Shown: positions 1 to 5,212 of the stretch, one piece after another
How the letters are laid out: each line of letters begins with the position of its first letter
Numbering within the stretch: position 1 is the first letter of the stretch
Assembly: GCA_005773695.1 (NCBI GenBank)
Contig: SXHM01000242.1
Coordinates: 1 to 5,212 of the forward strand
Direction of reading: 5' to 3'
Length of the DNA stretch: 5,212 nucleotides
Origin: Bacteroidota bacterium
Lineage (GTDB): Bacteria; Bacteroidota; Bacteroidia; SXHM01
Position numbers and translations under genes: made by a program
Notes under the pieces: generated by a model
What the model was told of the DNA's origin: nothing
Seen by the model: the letters and a program-made list of their open reading frames with translations, nothing else
Databases searched by the model: none

Positions 1-215
1 CACAAAATCATATGGTTCTCAGACCAATGAACTCTTAAAATCTCACTTTCACTCAGCCAGAAGGGAACCTGGTATATCGAGGGCAAAATCTGACTCTCGT
101 ATTCTCCATTTGAAAGAAACAGTATGCGAACCAACTTAACAATATCAAAGTCTATGGTGCTTTTAGTAAGCATGACATTGAAAATTCCATCCAATACATT
201 TTGATCTACCGGAAC

Positions 216-218
216 TCA
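216..218 (-). other. Premature in-frame TGA stop codon
   Basis: Read on the minus strand, the local codons are GCT TAT ATG TGA GTT CCG. The six other genes in the window all end in TAA, so this is the only TGA in a reading frame here. One base change would restore sense, for example GGA (Gly), AGA or CGA (Arg), or TGG (Trp). Neighbouring genes encode their tryptophans with TGG and contain no in-frame TGA, so a changed genetic code is not supported. Confidence 0.8.
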
Positions 219-378
219 CATATAAGCCTGAATAACAATGGCATCTCCACCATTGAAATTTGTGAGAGCGCTGTCAATATACTGCTGTCTCCTTTCTTCA
301 AAAGAAAGGTTCTGGGCATTAACCATTCCGGAATACAAAGTAAAAACTACGATAGTTAATACTATAAAGGCAATTGAT

Positions 379-389
379 TTATTTTTCAT
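379..389 (-). other. 11-base overlap between the DUF3089 gene and the left-edge gene
   Basis: The ATG of the left-edge gene (389-387) sits in the +1 frame within the last codons of the DUF3089 gene (AAT GAA AAA TAA). Overlap of this kind usually accompanies translational coupling within one transcript. It supports the ATG as a real start and hence the broken gene as a former operon member. Confidence 0.7.
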
Positions 390-1389
390 TTTTTAATTGA
401 TAAGCGTTAATTCTGTCTTTCACATTCTTCTTGATATCGTACCAGAAAAGGTTGTAGTCAATGATGTGCATGTCTTTGAGCAAACGCAGTAAAGGCACCC
501 TTGTTTTAACCCACAGAATAGTGCCGCCTCTTCCGTTATCGTGCAATTGCGCAGCAGTTCGTTGAGTGAATTTTCGGTTAAAGTTAACACCCATCGCTCC
601 TATACTATTTTCTTTGCCCGCAATATTTTTATCAACCTTCCATGTCAGAGGATTTACGCTTTCACTCAGCTTGCTGAAATTTCCTGTAGGCTCATAACCC
701 ATTTTAAAACTTAACCATGAAACATAGCAACCTGTTTGAGTTGCATTGTCGCACATCTTCAATGAGGTATACATACTTTCTTTAACAGTATAACCAACGG
801 CATAAGCCGCTACCAGTTGTTTGCTCAGTTCCTTGCCGTCAAAATAATCTTTAAGCAACCTGCGTGAGTGACAAGTGCCCTGACTATGCGATGCTATAAT
901 AAAAGGACGGCCATTATTGAAATTTTTCAAGTAGTAATCAAACGCAGCTTTCACATCTTCATAGGCAAGGTCAAGGGCTTTTTCTCCGTCAACAGTTTCG
1001 TTGTAAAACACATCAACAATAGCCTGGCGATAGCGTGGGGCAAACACACGACAACTTTCATTAAAAGCAGTTGCCTGATAATGCACCGGCTTAGTATCCA
1101 CTTTTTTATTCAACTTTTTGTCGGCCACATCGGCATTCCATTTTTTGCCTTTTCCATACATGGTTGGATGTATGTAAAAAACATCCACCATTTTTAATGA
1201 ATCACTTATCCATGTTTCTCTTTTCGGGATTTTATCAGCAGCATCGGTACGAAAAGGTAATGCCGACCAGTTTTGCTCCAGCGAATAATCGGGCGCAGGA
1301 TAATGTGTTTCGGTATCAAATGGTTTTAATCGTTGGGCAATAGCTTCTAAAGGAAAGCAAAGCACAAAAAACAGAAGACGGATTTTCAC
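379..1389 (-). CDS. Secreted DUF3089 family protein, alpha/beta-hydrolase-like
   Basis: This 336-residue protein matches the pattern I know for DUF3089, an alpha/beta-hydrolase-like family of unproven substrate. An N-terminal signal peptide (MKIRLLFFVLCFPLEAIA, cleavage likely before Gln19) predicts export, probably to the periplasm or outer membrane. Family-like blocks follow: VDVFYIHPTMYG near residues 68-79, RVFAPRYRQA near 114-123, AYEDVKAAFDYYLKN near 142-156, and the nucleophile elbow SHSQG at 167-171 with Ser169 the likely catalytic serine. His308 in the C-terminal HIIDYNLFW segment is a candidate catalytic histidine; the acid cannot be assigned. The elbow has Ser where GHSQG is commoner. 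The start codon is GTG (1389-1387): no ATG lies upstream in frame before the Nudix stop, and this start gives the intact signal peptide. It follows the Nudix gene by 11 bases and ends in TAA overlapping the next gene. Family is fairly sure; activity is unknown. Confidence 0.88.
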   Translation of the reverse strand: MKIRLLFFVLCFPLEAIAQRLKPFDTETHYPAPDYSLEQNWSALPFRTDAADKIPKRETWISDSLKMVDVFYIHPTMYGKGKKWNADVADKKLNKKVDTKPVHYQATAFNESCRVFAPRYRQAIVDVFYNETVDGEKALDLAYEDVKAAFDYYLKNFNNGRPFIIASHSQGTCHSRRLLKDYFDGKELSKQLVAAYAVGYTVKESMYTSLKMCDNATQTGCYVSWLSFKMGYEPTGNFSKLSESVNPLTWKVDKNIAGKENSIGAMGVNFNRKFTQRTAAQLHDNGRGGTILWVKTRVPLLRLLKDMHIIDYNLFWYDIKKNVKDRINAYQLKNEK

Positions 1390-1400
1390 GGCAAAAAAAT

Positions 1401-1832
1401 TTATGCCCGCGAAGGTAATGAAAGCAAGCGCACAACGTTTTTGTCCGATTCAAAAGTTACATCGTCTTCGTCCAATGCAAAAAGTGAAACCCATTTAAGT
1501 GTGATGTTATCGACTTTTTTGCCAATCAAAATCTGTTCGCTTGTGGCGCAACTGACACGATAATAAATTGCCACCAACTGAAACTCGGGATTTATCTGCG
1601 AATGAATGTAAAAACCGGTTGTATAAAAATGTTCACGAACGCTTACCTCATGCCCTGTTTCTTCCCTGAATTCGCGCACCACGCAATCGGCAGGACCTTC
1701 GCCAAACTCCAATCCACCACCCGGAAATTTGGTAATGTGTCTGCCATTGACCACTTCATCGGCTAATAGCACCTCGCTATTATCATTAATAAGAATGCCA
1801 TAAACGCGGATAGTAAATTTGCTGGGTTGCAT
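1401..1832 (-). CDS. Nudix hydrolase
   Basis: This 143-residue, single-domain cytoplasmic protein has no signal peptide and is of ordinary length for the superfamily. The Nudix box GX5EX7REUXEEXGU is at residues 39-61: Gly39, Glu45, then Arg53-Glu54, Glu57-Glu58 and Gly60. These are the residues that bind the catalytic divalent metal. The final position, usually aliphatic, is His61, a mild deviation. Nudix enzymes cleave nucleoside diphosphates linked to another moiety; the substrate (oxidised nucleotide, sugar nucleotide, dinucleotide) cannot be read from the box, so no mutT-type name is given. The ATG at 1832-1830 shares one base with the TAA of the histidine kinase gene (TAATG), and an AAGAAGG stretch lies about 7 bases before it, so reinitiation or coupling is likely. 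The TAA stop is followed 11 bases later by the DUF3089 start. Placement after a kinase gene gives no clear functional hint. Confidence 0.93.
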   Translation of the reverse strand: MQPSKFTIRVYGILINDNSEVLLADEVVNGRHITKFPGGGLEFGEGPADCVVREFREETGHEVSVREHFYTTGFYIHSQINPEFQLVAIYYRVSCATSEQILIGKKVDNITLKWVSLFALDEDDVTFESDKNVVRLLSLPSRA

Positions 1833-2839
1833 TAACTCGCCTTCTTCAACGTAAACGAAAACACTGAACCTGCTCCTTCTGTACTTAGTACACTTATCTT
1901 TTGATTGTGTGCTTCAATAATGTGTTTTACAATGGCAAGACCAAGTCCTGTGCCTCCCAATTCACGCGAACGGCTTTTGTCTGCACGGTAAAAACGCTCA
2001 AATACTCGTGATTGATGATCCTTTGCTATACCAATTCCATTGTCGGTAACTTCTACCATTACTCTATCGCCAATATCATTTACCCTTATTTGTGTAAGTC
2101 CGTTTTCTTTTCCATAGCGCACTGAATTAACAAGAAGGTTTACCAGCACTTGTCGTATTCTGAATTTATCGGCACTTACAATAATCGGATTTGATAAATC
2201 ATTGAAAATTTCAAAACTTATCTTACGCTCTTTTGCTTTTATTTCAAGAGACTCCTGAACATCTTTAGCTAAAGCAACAATATCAAAATTCTCTTCAGTA
2301 AGTTCCAGTTCACCTCGCTCTAACTGACTGATGGATTGCAAATCGTCAACAATAGTTATCATGCGTTCAACACTTTTTTCGGCTTTTCCAAGAAATGAAC
2401 GATTAATTTTAGGGTCATCCAATCCGCCATCTAACAAAGTAGAAATATAACCCTGAATGTTAAAAATGGGTGTTTTCAATTCGTGCGAAACGTTGCCCAA
2501 AAATTCTTTACGGTAAGTTTCAAGTTTTTTTAATTGCTCAATCTCTGCTCTTCGCTCATCAATCCATTTGTTAGCACTCTTCTTCAGTTCAGCAATTTCA
2601 TCAGTTGAAGTTGGCTTTTTGCCGTCTGTGAACATTAAAAAGATTTGTTGAATTTTACTAAAAATTAAAAATTCAAGCACTAAATATGTTGGTATAAAAG
2701 TCATCAGAAAAACTAAAGCCGTAAGGCTATAGCTTGGTGAAACTATTTTAACATAACCACCCGAAACCCAAATAAACAAGCTTACTAAAGCTGAGGCAGA
2801 AAAAGCGATGATGAACGAAAGCTGCAGGGGTTTTTTCAA
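1832..2839 (-). CDS. Membrane sensor histidine kinase, PhoR-like, with minimal sensor region
   Basis: This 335-residue kinase has two N-terminal membrane segments (about residues 7-27 and 39-62), a charged helical linker (about 75-110) that may be HAMP-like or coiled coil, a HisKA domain and a HATPase_c domain. The phospho-acceptor is His119 in FLGNVSHELKTP. The ATP-binding part shows the N box (VLVNLLVNSVRYG, Asn234 and Asn238), G1 box DNGIG (266-270), F box VFERFYR (279-285) and G2 box GGTGLG (295-300), so it looks catalytically complete. Only about 12 residues separate the two membrane segments, and there is no room for a PAS domain, unlike E. coli PhoR. The start appears to be TTG (2839-2837), giving MKKPLQ: there is no in-frame ATG between the upstream TAG at 2863-2861 and Met46, which lies inside the second membrane segment. 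It follows pit by 41 bases and overlaps the Nudix start by one base. No response regulator is in the window. Phosphate sensing is inferred from neighbours only. Confidence 0.93.
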   Translation of the reverse strand: MKKPLQLSFIIAFSASALVSLFIWVSGGYVKIVSPSYSLTALVFLMTFIPTYLVLEFLIFSKIQQIFLMFTDGKKPTSTDEIAELKKSANKWIDERRAEIEQLKKLETYRKEFLGNVSHELKTPIFNIQGYISTLLDGGLDDPKINRSFLGKAEKSVERMITIVDDLQSISQLERGELELTEENFDIVALAKDVQESLEIKAKERKISFEIFNDLSNPIIVSADKFRIRQVLVNLLVNSVRYGKENGLTQIRVNDIGDRVMVEVTDNGIGIAKDHQSRVFERFYRADKSRSRELGGTGLGLAIVKHIIEAHNQKISVLSTEGAGSVFSFTLKKAS

Positions 2840-2880
2840 AACCAGATTGTTTTCAGACTGCTAACTTACAAAAACAGTAT

Positions 2881-4179
2881 TTATTCCAGTATCGGACGAA
2901 GAATATAATAAACCAATGCAGCAAGTGCACCCGAAACAGGTATGGTTAAAATCCAGGCCCACAGCAGACTAACGGTAACGCCCCAGCGCACAGCTGAAAT
3001 ACGTTTGGTTATACCAACTCCTACAATAGAACCTGTAATTGTGTGTGTAGTACTTACCGGAATACCAAAAAACTGTGTGAGATAAAGTGTAGTTGCACCA
3101 GCTGTTTCTGCGGCCACACCTTCTAATGGTGTTACCTTAGTAATGCGTGTTCCCATGGTTTTAATAATTCTCCATCCTCCTGAAAGTGTACCCAAACCTA
3201 TAGCTGCAAAACAAGCATACTGCACCCAATATGGAATTTCAGCAATATCTTTCTTAGGCTTCAATTCTTTTACCGAAACGAAAGCTTCGGGAGGAGCAAC
3301 ACAAAACTCTTTTCCTTCTTCTGAAATAGTAGAAAGGTCAGCAGCTTTAACAGCTATCCATTTTTTATCTTTTGCTTTACCTTTTTTTGCAAAATTGCTT
3401 TTCTCAGCCATCAATACCTGCTTACCATCAACAGCACCCATGGTTAGTTTAGCAGAGTCCAGTGCATAGTATGCCGTATCAATTTTATAAACAGTTTTTA
3501 CATGAGTCCAATCGTATTTTTCATATTCTTCTTTGGAGGATGTATTGGCAAAAACCAACATTGCGGCTGCTATAATTCCCATTACTTTCTGAGCATCGTT
3601 TGCTCCATGACCCAGACTGAAAGCTGCTGATGAAACCAACTGTAAACGCTTAAACCATTTATCAGACTTTGCATGGCTGGTTTTGCGAAATAAATTCATA
3701 ATAAGAGCGGTAATAAAGTAGGCCAATATCATTCCAACAATAGGAGCAAGAAAAATAAATGCTAACGTCATATATATTTTTGTCATGTCGGCAAGCACAC
3801 CAAATCCTGCTTTTGCAATGGCAGCACCTGCAAATCCACCCATTAACGTATGCGATGAACTGGACGGAATTCCAAACCACCAGGTGAGTAGGTTCCAGGT
3901 AATGGCTGCAATAAGACCGGCAAGAATTACCGTCATGGTAATAGCATCTGTCTTTACAATTTTAGCAACCGTATCGGCTACTTTAAATTCGAAACCGAGT
4001 AAACTATGCTGACACAAAAACAATACAATAGCATTGAAAAATGCTGCCCATGCTACTGCCTGAAATGGCGACAGCACTTTTGTAGATACAACTGTAGCTA
4101 TTGAGTTTGCCGCATCATGAAAACCATTGATATAATCAAAGGCAAGGGCAAGGATTATGACAATGAGAAGAATGGTCAT
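2881..4179 (-). CDS. pit: Inorganic phosphate transporter, Pit family (PiT/PHO-4)
   Basis: This 432-residue polytopic inner-membrane protein is a Pit-type permease, a family that takes up phosphate or metal-phosphate with a coupling ion. The two family repeats are clear. Repeat 1 has FDYINGFHDAANSIATVVST (14-33) and GIPSSSSHTLMGG (103-115). Repeat 2 has SLGHGANDAQKVMGIIA (188-204), LGTLSGGWRIIKTMG (329-343) and GIPVSTTHTITGSIVGVG (372-389). The paired D-containing and S/T-S-H motifs are the substrate-site motifs of the family. Unusually, about 100 mostly hydrophilic residues (about 212-315) separate the second ND motif helix from the WVQYACFAAIGLGT helix, where related proteins, as I recall them, have a short loop. 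ATG at 4179-4177 begins 9 bases after the DUF47 stop, the classic DUF47-pit pairing, and implies co-expression. The stop is TAA. H+ versus Na+ coupling cannot be told from sequence. Confidence 0.96.
   Translation of the reverse strand: MTILLIVIILALAFDYINGFHDAANSIATVVSTKVLSPFQAVAWAAFFNAIVLFLCQHSLLGFEFKVADTVAKIVKTDAITMTVILAGLIAAITWNLLTWWFGIPSSSSHTLMGGFAGAAIAKAGFGVLADMTKIYMTLAFIFLAPIVGMILAYFITALIMNLFRKTSHAKSDKWFKRLQLVSSAAFSLGHGANDAQKVMGIIAAAMLVFANTSSKEEYEKYDWTHVKTVYKIDTAYYALDSAKLTMGAVDGKQVLMAEKSNFAKKGKAKDKKWIAVKAADLSTISEEGKEFCVAPPEAFVSVKELKPKKDIAEIPYWVQYACFAAIGLGTLSGGWRIIKTMGTRITKVTPLEGVAAETAGATTLYLTQFFGIPVSTTHTITGSIVGVGITKRISAVRWGVTVSLLWAWILTIPVSGALAALVYYILRPILE
3235..3546 (-). other. Hydrophilic insertion within the Pit transporter (about residues 212-315)
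   Basis: This part of the pit reading frame encodes a polar, lysine- and glutamate-rich stretch between two conserved membrane helices. It begins near NTSSKEEYEKYDW and ends near KELKPKKDIAEIP, with a lysine cluster KKGKAKDKKW at about 275-284 and one cysteine (Cys303). It stays in frame with no sign of a frameshift, and flanking Pit motifs are intact, so it looks like a genuine domain insertion. I do not recognise a known fold. Which side of the membrane it faces is unresolved. Confidence 0.75.
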
Positions 4180-4188
4180 GTGTAATTC

Positions 4189-4830
4189 TTAAGAGTATTT
4201 AATCAGAATGCTTTCAATGGCGTTGGCAGCATCTTCGCACTTATCTGTTGCTTCTTCCAGCGCATAAAGAATTTCTTTGTGTTTGATAATAGTTACTGCA
4301 TTTGTTTCTTCTTCAAAGAGACGGGCGATGGTCATGTCAAAAATATCATCAGCATGGTTTTCAATGCTGTTGATTTTAACACAGGCTTCACGAATTCTTC
4401 CTGATTTCTTAATATCTTTTAAGCCTAAAACTGCAAGCTGCAATTGCTCTGAGCCCTGAAGAATTAGTTCTGATAATTTTATGAAAGCTGTTGGCATCTC
4501 CGTAATACCATACAATTCTATGCGTTTTGCCGATCCGTGGATAAAATCAACCACATCATCAATAGAAGTTACAAGAGCATGAATATCCTCGCGATCAAAC
4601 GGAGTAATAAAGTTTGCGCTAAGCTCATGAAAAATTTCATGCGTTACTGCATCGCCCACATGTTCCAGCTTTTCAATTTCGCGAATCAGCTCTCTTCTTT
4701 TTTCGAGGTTAGAGGTGCCAACCATTTCAACCAAAACTTTTGAAATAACTAAAAGGTTTTCAGTAGCTTTTTCAAAAAGCGGAAAGAATTTTTTGTCTTG
4801 CGGGATAAAGAATTGGAGAAGATTTGCCAT
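4189..4830 (-). CDS. DUF47 / PhoU-like Pit accessory protein
   Basis: This 213-residue, soluble, probably all-helical protein belongs to the DUF47 family (PhoU-like, TIGR00153 type), commonly encoded beside Pit transporters and thought to modulate them. Full family length is present, beginning MANLLQFFIPQDKKFFPLFE. PhoU-type acidic metal-site motifs are visible: EHVGD (56-60), FDREDIHAL followed by DDVVDFI (78-97), ENHADD (157-162) and EEATDKCEDAAN (192-203). No signal peptide or membrane segment is present, so it acts in the cytoplasm, probably at the membrane with Pit. The ATG at 4830-4828 has an A-rich leader and no obvious Shine-Dalgarno site. The TAA stop is 9 bases before the pit ATG. 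The 75-base gap upstream could hold a promoter of its own. The family call is secure; the direction of any regulation of Pit or the downstream kinase cannot be read here. Confidence 0.95.
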   Translation of the reverse strand: MANLLQFFIPQDKKFFPLFEKATENLLVISKVLVEMVGTSNLEKRRELIREIEKLEHVGDAVTHEIFHELSANFITPFDREDIHALVTSIDDVVDFIHGSAKRIELYGITEMPTAFIKLSELILQGSEQLQLAVLGLKDIKKSGRIREACVKINSIENHADDIFDMTIARLFEEETNAVTIIKHKEILYALEEATDKCEDAANAIESILIKYS

Positions 4831-4905
4831 TGTATTATTGGTTTTTATTTTCGGTGCAAATGAAGATATAATAGTTGTTGCCCATGTTACGGGAATGTTA
4901 ATTCT
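4831..4905. other. Intergenic gap between porin and DUF47 genes
   Basis: This 75-base AT-rich gap is the largest in the window and the most likely place for a transcript boundary. On the minus strand it contains TTCATTTG, whose TTTG is at 4860-4857; this resembles the Bacteroidota -7 element TAnnTTTG with one mismatch. If used it would leave a leader of roughly 20 bases before the DUF47 ATG. No matching TTG-type -33 element is seen at the right distance. No strong hairpin with a T-run is present, so read-through from the porin gene is also possible. Confidence 0.35.
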
Positions 4906-5212
4906 TTAAAAATTTACCTGAGCCTGAAGCCTTAGAAGGTTGCCGCTTTGCTTATTATCCTGTTTAGCGAAATCTTCAAACCTACGGTCAGACATAGTGT
5001 ACATAGCCACAAATTCAAAGTTTTTGAAAGGCTGCCATTCAACCCCTACTTCATATTCATGAACAGTATAACTACGTGCATCCTTTTCGTGCTTTTTACC
5101 TCCGTCATAGTATTGAGCTCTTACAAAAGGAAAAATAAATTGCTTTCCTATTTTTGCCATATAATTCAAAGTAATGTATCCACCAGTCAGGTTTTTTGTA
5201 TCAATTGAATCG
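4906..5212 (-). CDS. Outer-membrane porin, phosphate-selective O/P-like, C-terminal part
   Basis: The frame is open from the right edge (first full codon at 5211) to TAA at 4908-4906, giving 101 residues of the C-terminus; the true start lies outside the window, so the in-frame TTG at 5169 and ATG at 5160 are not starts. The sequence shows alternating beta-strand patterns with aromatic girdles: GGYITLNYM, FIFPFVRAQYY, VHEYEVGVEWQPF, FEFVAMYTMSDRRF, and a final LLRLQAQVNF. The terminal Phe is the usual signal for BAM-dependent assembly of outer-membrane barrels. The closing strands (VGVEWQPFKNFEFVAMYT, then a short turn) resemble the phosphate-selective porin O/P family, and the neighbouring DUF47-pit pair fits that reading. 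With only the C-terminus visible, the barrel call is firm and the phosphate specificity is inferred. It precedes the DUF47 gene by 75 bases in the same direction. Confidence 0.8.
   Translation of the reverse strand, partial: DSIDTKNLTGGYITLNYMAKIGKQFIFPFVRAQYYDGGKKHEKDARSYTVHEYEVGVEWQPFKNFEFVAMYTMSDRRFEDFAKQDNKQSGNLLRLQAQVNF

Larger units (their letters stand above)
1..389 (-). pseudogene. Exported protein of unknown family, interrupted by an in-frame TGA, partial at left edge
   Basis: This gene is easy to miss because the stop splits it. ATG at 389-387 opens a frame whose first 26 residues form a typical signal peptide: MKNKS, a hydrophobic core (IAFIVLTIVVFTLY), then VNAQ, with cleavage likely after the Ala before Gln. 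The mature part begins NLSFEERRQQYIDSAL. After 57 codons the frame meets TGA at 218-216, then continues without another stop for 71 codons to the window edge. The distal part has protein-like composition (for example FDIVKLVRILFL and VHWSENHMIL), so it reads as one coding sequence with a nonsense change. The start lies inside the last codons of the DUF3089 gene (11-base overlap), which suggests translational coupling. I do not recognise the family; the tryptophan-rich WSENH segment may be a conserved site, but that is a guess. Alternatives are a base-call error, or a real short secreted peptide of about 31 mature residues. Confidence 0.72.

Noticed and set aside
170..218. Selenocysteine insertion at the in-frame TGA
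   Set aside because: The bases just after the TGA offer only a short TTCC/GGAA pairing with a large loop, not a SECIS-like hairpin, and no selenoprotein context (redox motif) surrounds the site.
216..218. Altered genetic code with TGA as Trp or Gly
   Set aside because: The other genes encode tryptophan by TGG, run hundreds of codons without an in-frame TGA, and belong to a Bacteroidota-like genome where the standard code applies.
868..1197. Plus-strand open frame of 109 codons
   Set aside because: It lies wholly opposite the DUF3089 gene, its product has no recognisable motif, and every other gene is on the minus strand. It is a shadow of that gene.
3143..3469. Plus-strand open frame of 108 codons opposite pit
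   Set aside because: It is antisense to the intact pit frame, mainly its hydrophilic insertion, and shows no protein family signal.
3662..3880. Minus-strand open frame of 72 codons in a different frame of pit
   Set aside because: It is out of frame with the clearly conserved Pit coding sequence; the cysteine- and tyrosine-rich product is typical of a frame shadow.
4831..4905. Intrinsic terminator after the porin gene
   Set aside because: The best pairing (CCC with GGG around GTAACAT) is only about three base pairs and has no T-run after it.
4948..5208. Plus-strand open frame of 86 codons opposite the porin
   Set aside because: The opposite strand encodes convincing barrel strands ending in Phe, so this is antisense noise. 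The smaller plus-strand frames at 3785-4012, 4277-4459, 4537-4743 and 4715-4909 are rejected on the same grounds.
1..5212. CRISPR array, insertion sequence, tRNA or rRNA gene, tandem repeats
   Set aside because: I saw no repeat-spacer pattern, no transposase or terminal inverted repeats, and no RNA gene signature; nearly all bases are accounted for by seven co-directional genes.

Overview
The window looks like a chromosomal segment of a Bacteroidota bacterium. The base composition is AT-rich, the translation starts mostly have A-rich leaders instead of strong Shine-Dalgarno sites, and the gene types fit: an OprP/OprO-like porin, a Pit transporter with a DUF47 partner, and a DUF3089 secreted hydrolase. 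No taxonomic marker gene is present, so the phylum call is an inference from style and gene content.

Layout: all seven genes lie on the minus strand and are transcribed from right to left. In that order they are the C-terminal end of an outer-membrane porin (cut by the right edge), a DUF47/PhoU-like protein, a Pit-family phosphate transporter, a PhoR-like sensor histidine kinase, a Nudix hydrolase, a secreted DUF3089 alpha/beta-hydrolase-like protein, and an exported protein of unrecognised family that runs off the left edge and is broken by an in-frame TGA. Gaps are 75, 9, 41, -1, 11 and -11 bases, so the six genes from DUF47 leftwards are probably one transcription unit with translational coupling at several joints. 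No convincing intrinsic terminator was seen anywhere, and no stretch over 300 bases lacks a gene.

The right half forms a plausible phosphate-uptake route: an outer-membrane porin for anion entry, an inner-membrane Pit permease, and the PhoU-like partner that usually accompanies Pit. The histidine kinase that follows has almost no extracytoplasmic sensor loop and no adjacent response regulator in view. It could read phosphate status through its membrane neighbours, as E. coli PhoR does through Pst/PhoU, but this is inference. The Nudix, DUF3089 and left-edge genes have no evident phosphate role.

Most notable points: (1) the left-edge gene reads open for 57 codons including a signal peptide, meets TGA, then stays open in the same frame for 71 more codons to the edge, while all six other genes end in TAA; (2) the Pit transporter carries an insertion of about 100 mostly hydrophilic residues in its second half; (3) the kinase and the DUF3089 gene appear to start with TTG and GTG. 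No wholly new system is evident.
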